A stretch of 7,229 nucleotides of DNA from a bacterium (lineage in GTDB: Bacteria; Pseudomonadota; Alphaproteobacteria; Caulobacterales; Hyphomonadaceae). Below, in pieces: positions 6,532-7,229 of the stretch (its first letter is position 1; each line of letters begins with the position of its first letter). Below the pieces are notes generated by a model that was given only the letters and a program-made list of their open reading frames with translations, was not told where the DNA came from and did no database searches. The stretch is taken from the NCBI GenBank assembly GCA_030824255.1, contig JAVBYB010000231.1, positions 1 to 7,229 on the forward strand. Reading direction: 5' to 3'. The translations under genes were made by a program, and so were the position numbers.

Positions 6532-7229
6532 ATGCAAGGCGTCAGAAAAGGGATTGTGCTGGCCGGCGGAACCGGAACGCGCCTGTGGCCGCTGACGATC
6601 GCGGTGTCGAAGCAGCTATTGCCCGTCTACGACAAGCCGCTGGTATATTACCCCATCTCGACACTCATGCTCGCAGGGATCAGGGATATCCTGATCATCA
6701 CCACGCCGGAGGATGCAGCAGCATTCCACAAGCTGCTGGGCGATGGGTCACAGTGGGGCGTCAGGTTCACGTTTGCATCGCAGCCAAAGCCAGAAGGCTT
6801 GGCGCAGGCTTTCATCATTGGCGAAGCTTTTGTCGGCGGCGAGCCATGCGCGCTGGTTCTGGGCGACAACATTTTCCACGGCGAAGGGCTGAGCGAGCAG
6901 TTGCGCAGCGCAGCGGGGCGAGCCAATGGCGCGACGGTGTTTGCGTTTCAGGTCAGTAACCCCCAGCGTTACGGGATCATCGATTTCGATGCTGCCGGCA
7001 AGGCGACAAGCATCGAAGAGAAACCCGAGAAACCGAAGTCGAACTGGTCGGTGACGGGGCTCTATTTCTACGATGCAGGGGTCTGTGAGCTGGCGCGCGC
7101 AGTGAAGCCCTCGGCGCGCGGCGAACTCGAGATCACCGATCTGAACCGTATGTATATGGAGCAAGACAAGCTGAGCGTCGTGAAGCTCGGGCGCGGGCAT
7201 ATGTGGCTCGACAGTGGCACGCACGACAG
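6532..7229 (+). CDS. rfbA: Glucose-1-phosphate thymidylyltransferase, 3'-truncated by window edge
   Basis: This gene (also called rmlA) encodes the cytoplasmic enzyme that joins dTTP and alpha-D-glucose 1-phosphate to give dTDP-glucose and pyrophosphate. This is the first step towards dTDP-L-rhamnose and other dTDP-deoxysugars. The window carries 232 codons and two bases; the family is usually ~285-300 residues, so about 55-65 are missing. Motifs seen are the nucleotidyltransferase signature [13 protein letters not shown] (10-22), [11 protein letters not shown] (26-36), GDGSQWG (70-76), GLAQAF (89-94), the metal-binding Asp112 in LGDNIF (110-115), EEKP (162-165), VTGLYFYD, and ARGELEITD near the cut end. 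All are near-identical to classical RmlA. The N-terminus is about three residues longer than the shortest homologues. It lies in the same direction as the large glycosyltransferase gene, 95 bp downstream, and rmlB, rmlC and rmlD may follow outside the window. Confidence 0.97.
   Translation, partial: MQGVRKGIVLAGGTGTRLWPLTIAVSKQLLPVYDKPLVYYPISTLMLAGIRDILIITTPEDAAAFHKLLGDGSQWGVRFTFASQPKPEGLAQAFIIGEAFVGGEPCALVLGDNIFHGEGLSEQLRSAAGRANGATVFAFQVSNPQRYGIIDFDAAGKATSIEEKPEKPKSNWSVTGLYFYDAGVCELARAVKPSARGELEITDLNRMYMEQDKLSVVKLGRGHMWLDSGTHD

Noticed and set aside
6522..6959. A 145-codon plus-strand frame starting at ATG 6522
   Set aside because: It is out of frame with RmlA, whose motifs are near-identical to the known family from ATG 6532; the frame yields an Arg-rich sequence without motifs.

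Overview
The window looks like part of a surface-polysaccharide (O-antigen, capsule or exopolysaccharide) locus from a GC-rich Gram-negative bacterium, probably an alphaproteobacterium. That guess rests on high GC, G/C-rich third codon positions, and the style of the Gmd, GDP-fucose synthase and RmlA proteins. The species cannot be named from the sequence alone. No rRNA, tRNA, CRISPR array, insertion sequence or attachment site was seen.

Layout. On the minus strand, gmd (1809 to 739) is followed after 33 bp by a GDP-L-fucose synthase gene (705 to 1) that runs off the left edge. Together they encode the two steps from GDP-mannose to GDP-L-fucose. A 586-bp non-coding region (1810-2395) separates this operon from genes on the plus strand. 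It holds a candidate gmd promoter with an overlapping inverted repeat, and a dense cluster of small palindromes and a tandem heptamer. Rightward lies one very large gene (2396-6436, 1346 aa). After a 95-bp gap comes the glucose-1-phosphate thymidylyltransferase gene rfbA/rmlA (6532 onward), cut by the right edge. It encodes the first step to dTDP-activated deoxysugars such as dTDP-L-rhamnose.

How the genes fit together. The flanking genes supply nucleotide-activated 6-deoxyhexoses (GDP-fucose, and dTDP-glucose for rhamnose-type sugars). The 1346-aa protein looks like the machine that could use them. It has an N-terminal GT-A-like region, a long unassigned linker region, a GT4-type GT-B glycosyltransferase, an FkbM-type SAM methyltransferase, a proline-rich tether, a two-helix membrane hairpin and a short C-terminal coiled coil. 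This chain of two putative transferases, a methyltransferase and a membrane anchor is the most unusual item in the window. A reasonable but unproven idea is that it assembles and O-methylates, or caps, a fucose- or rhamnose-containing glycan at the inner face of the cytoplasmic membrane.
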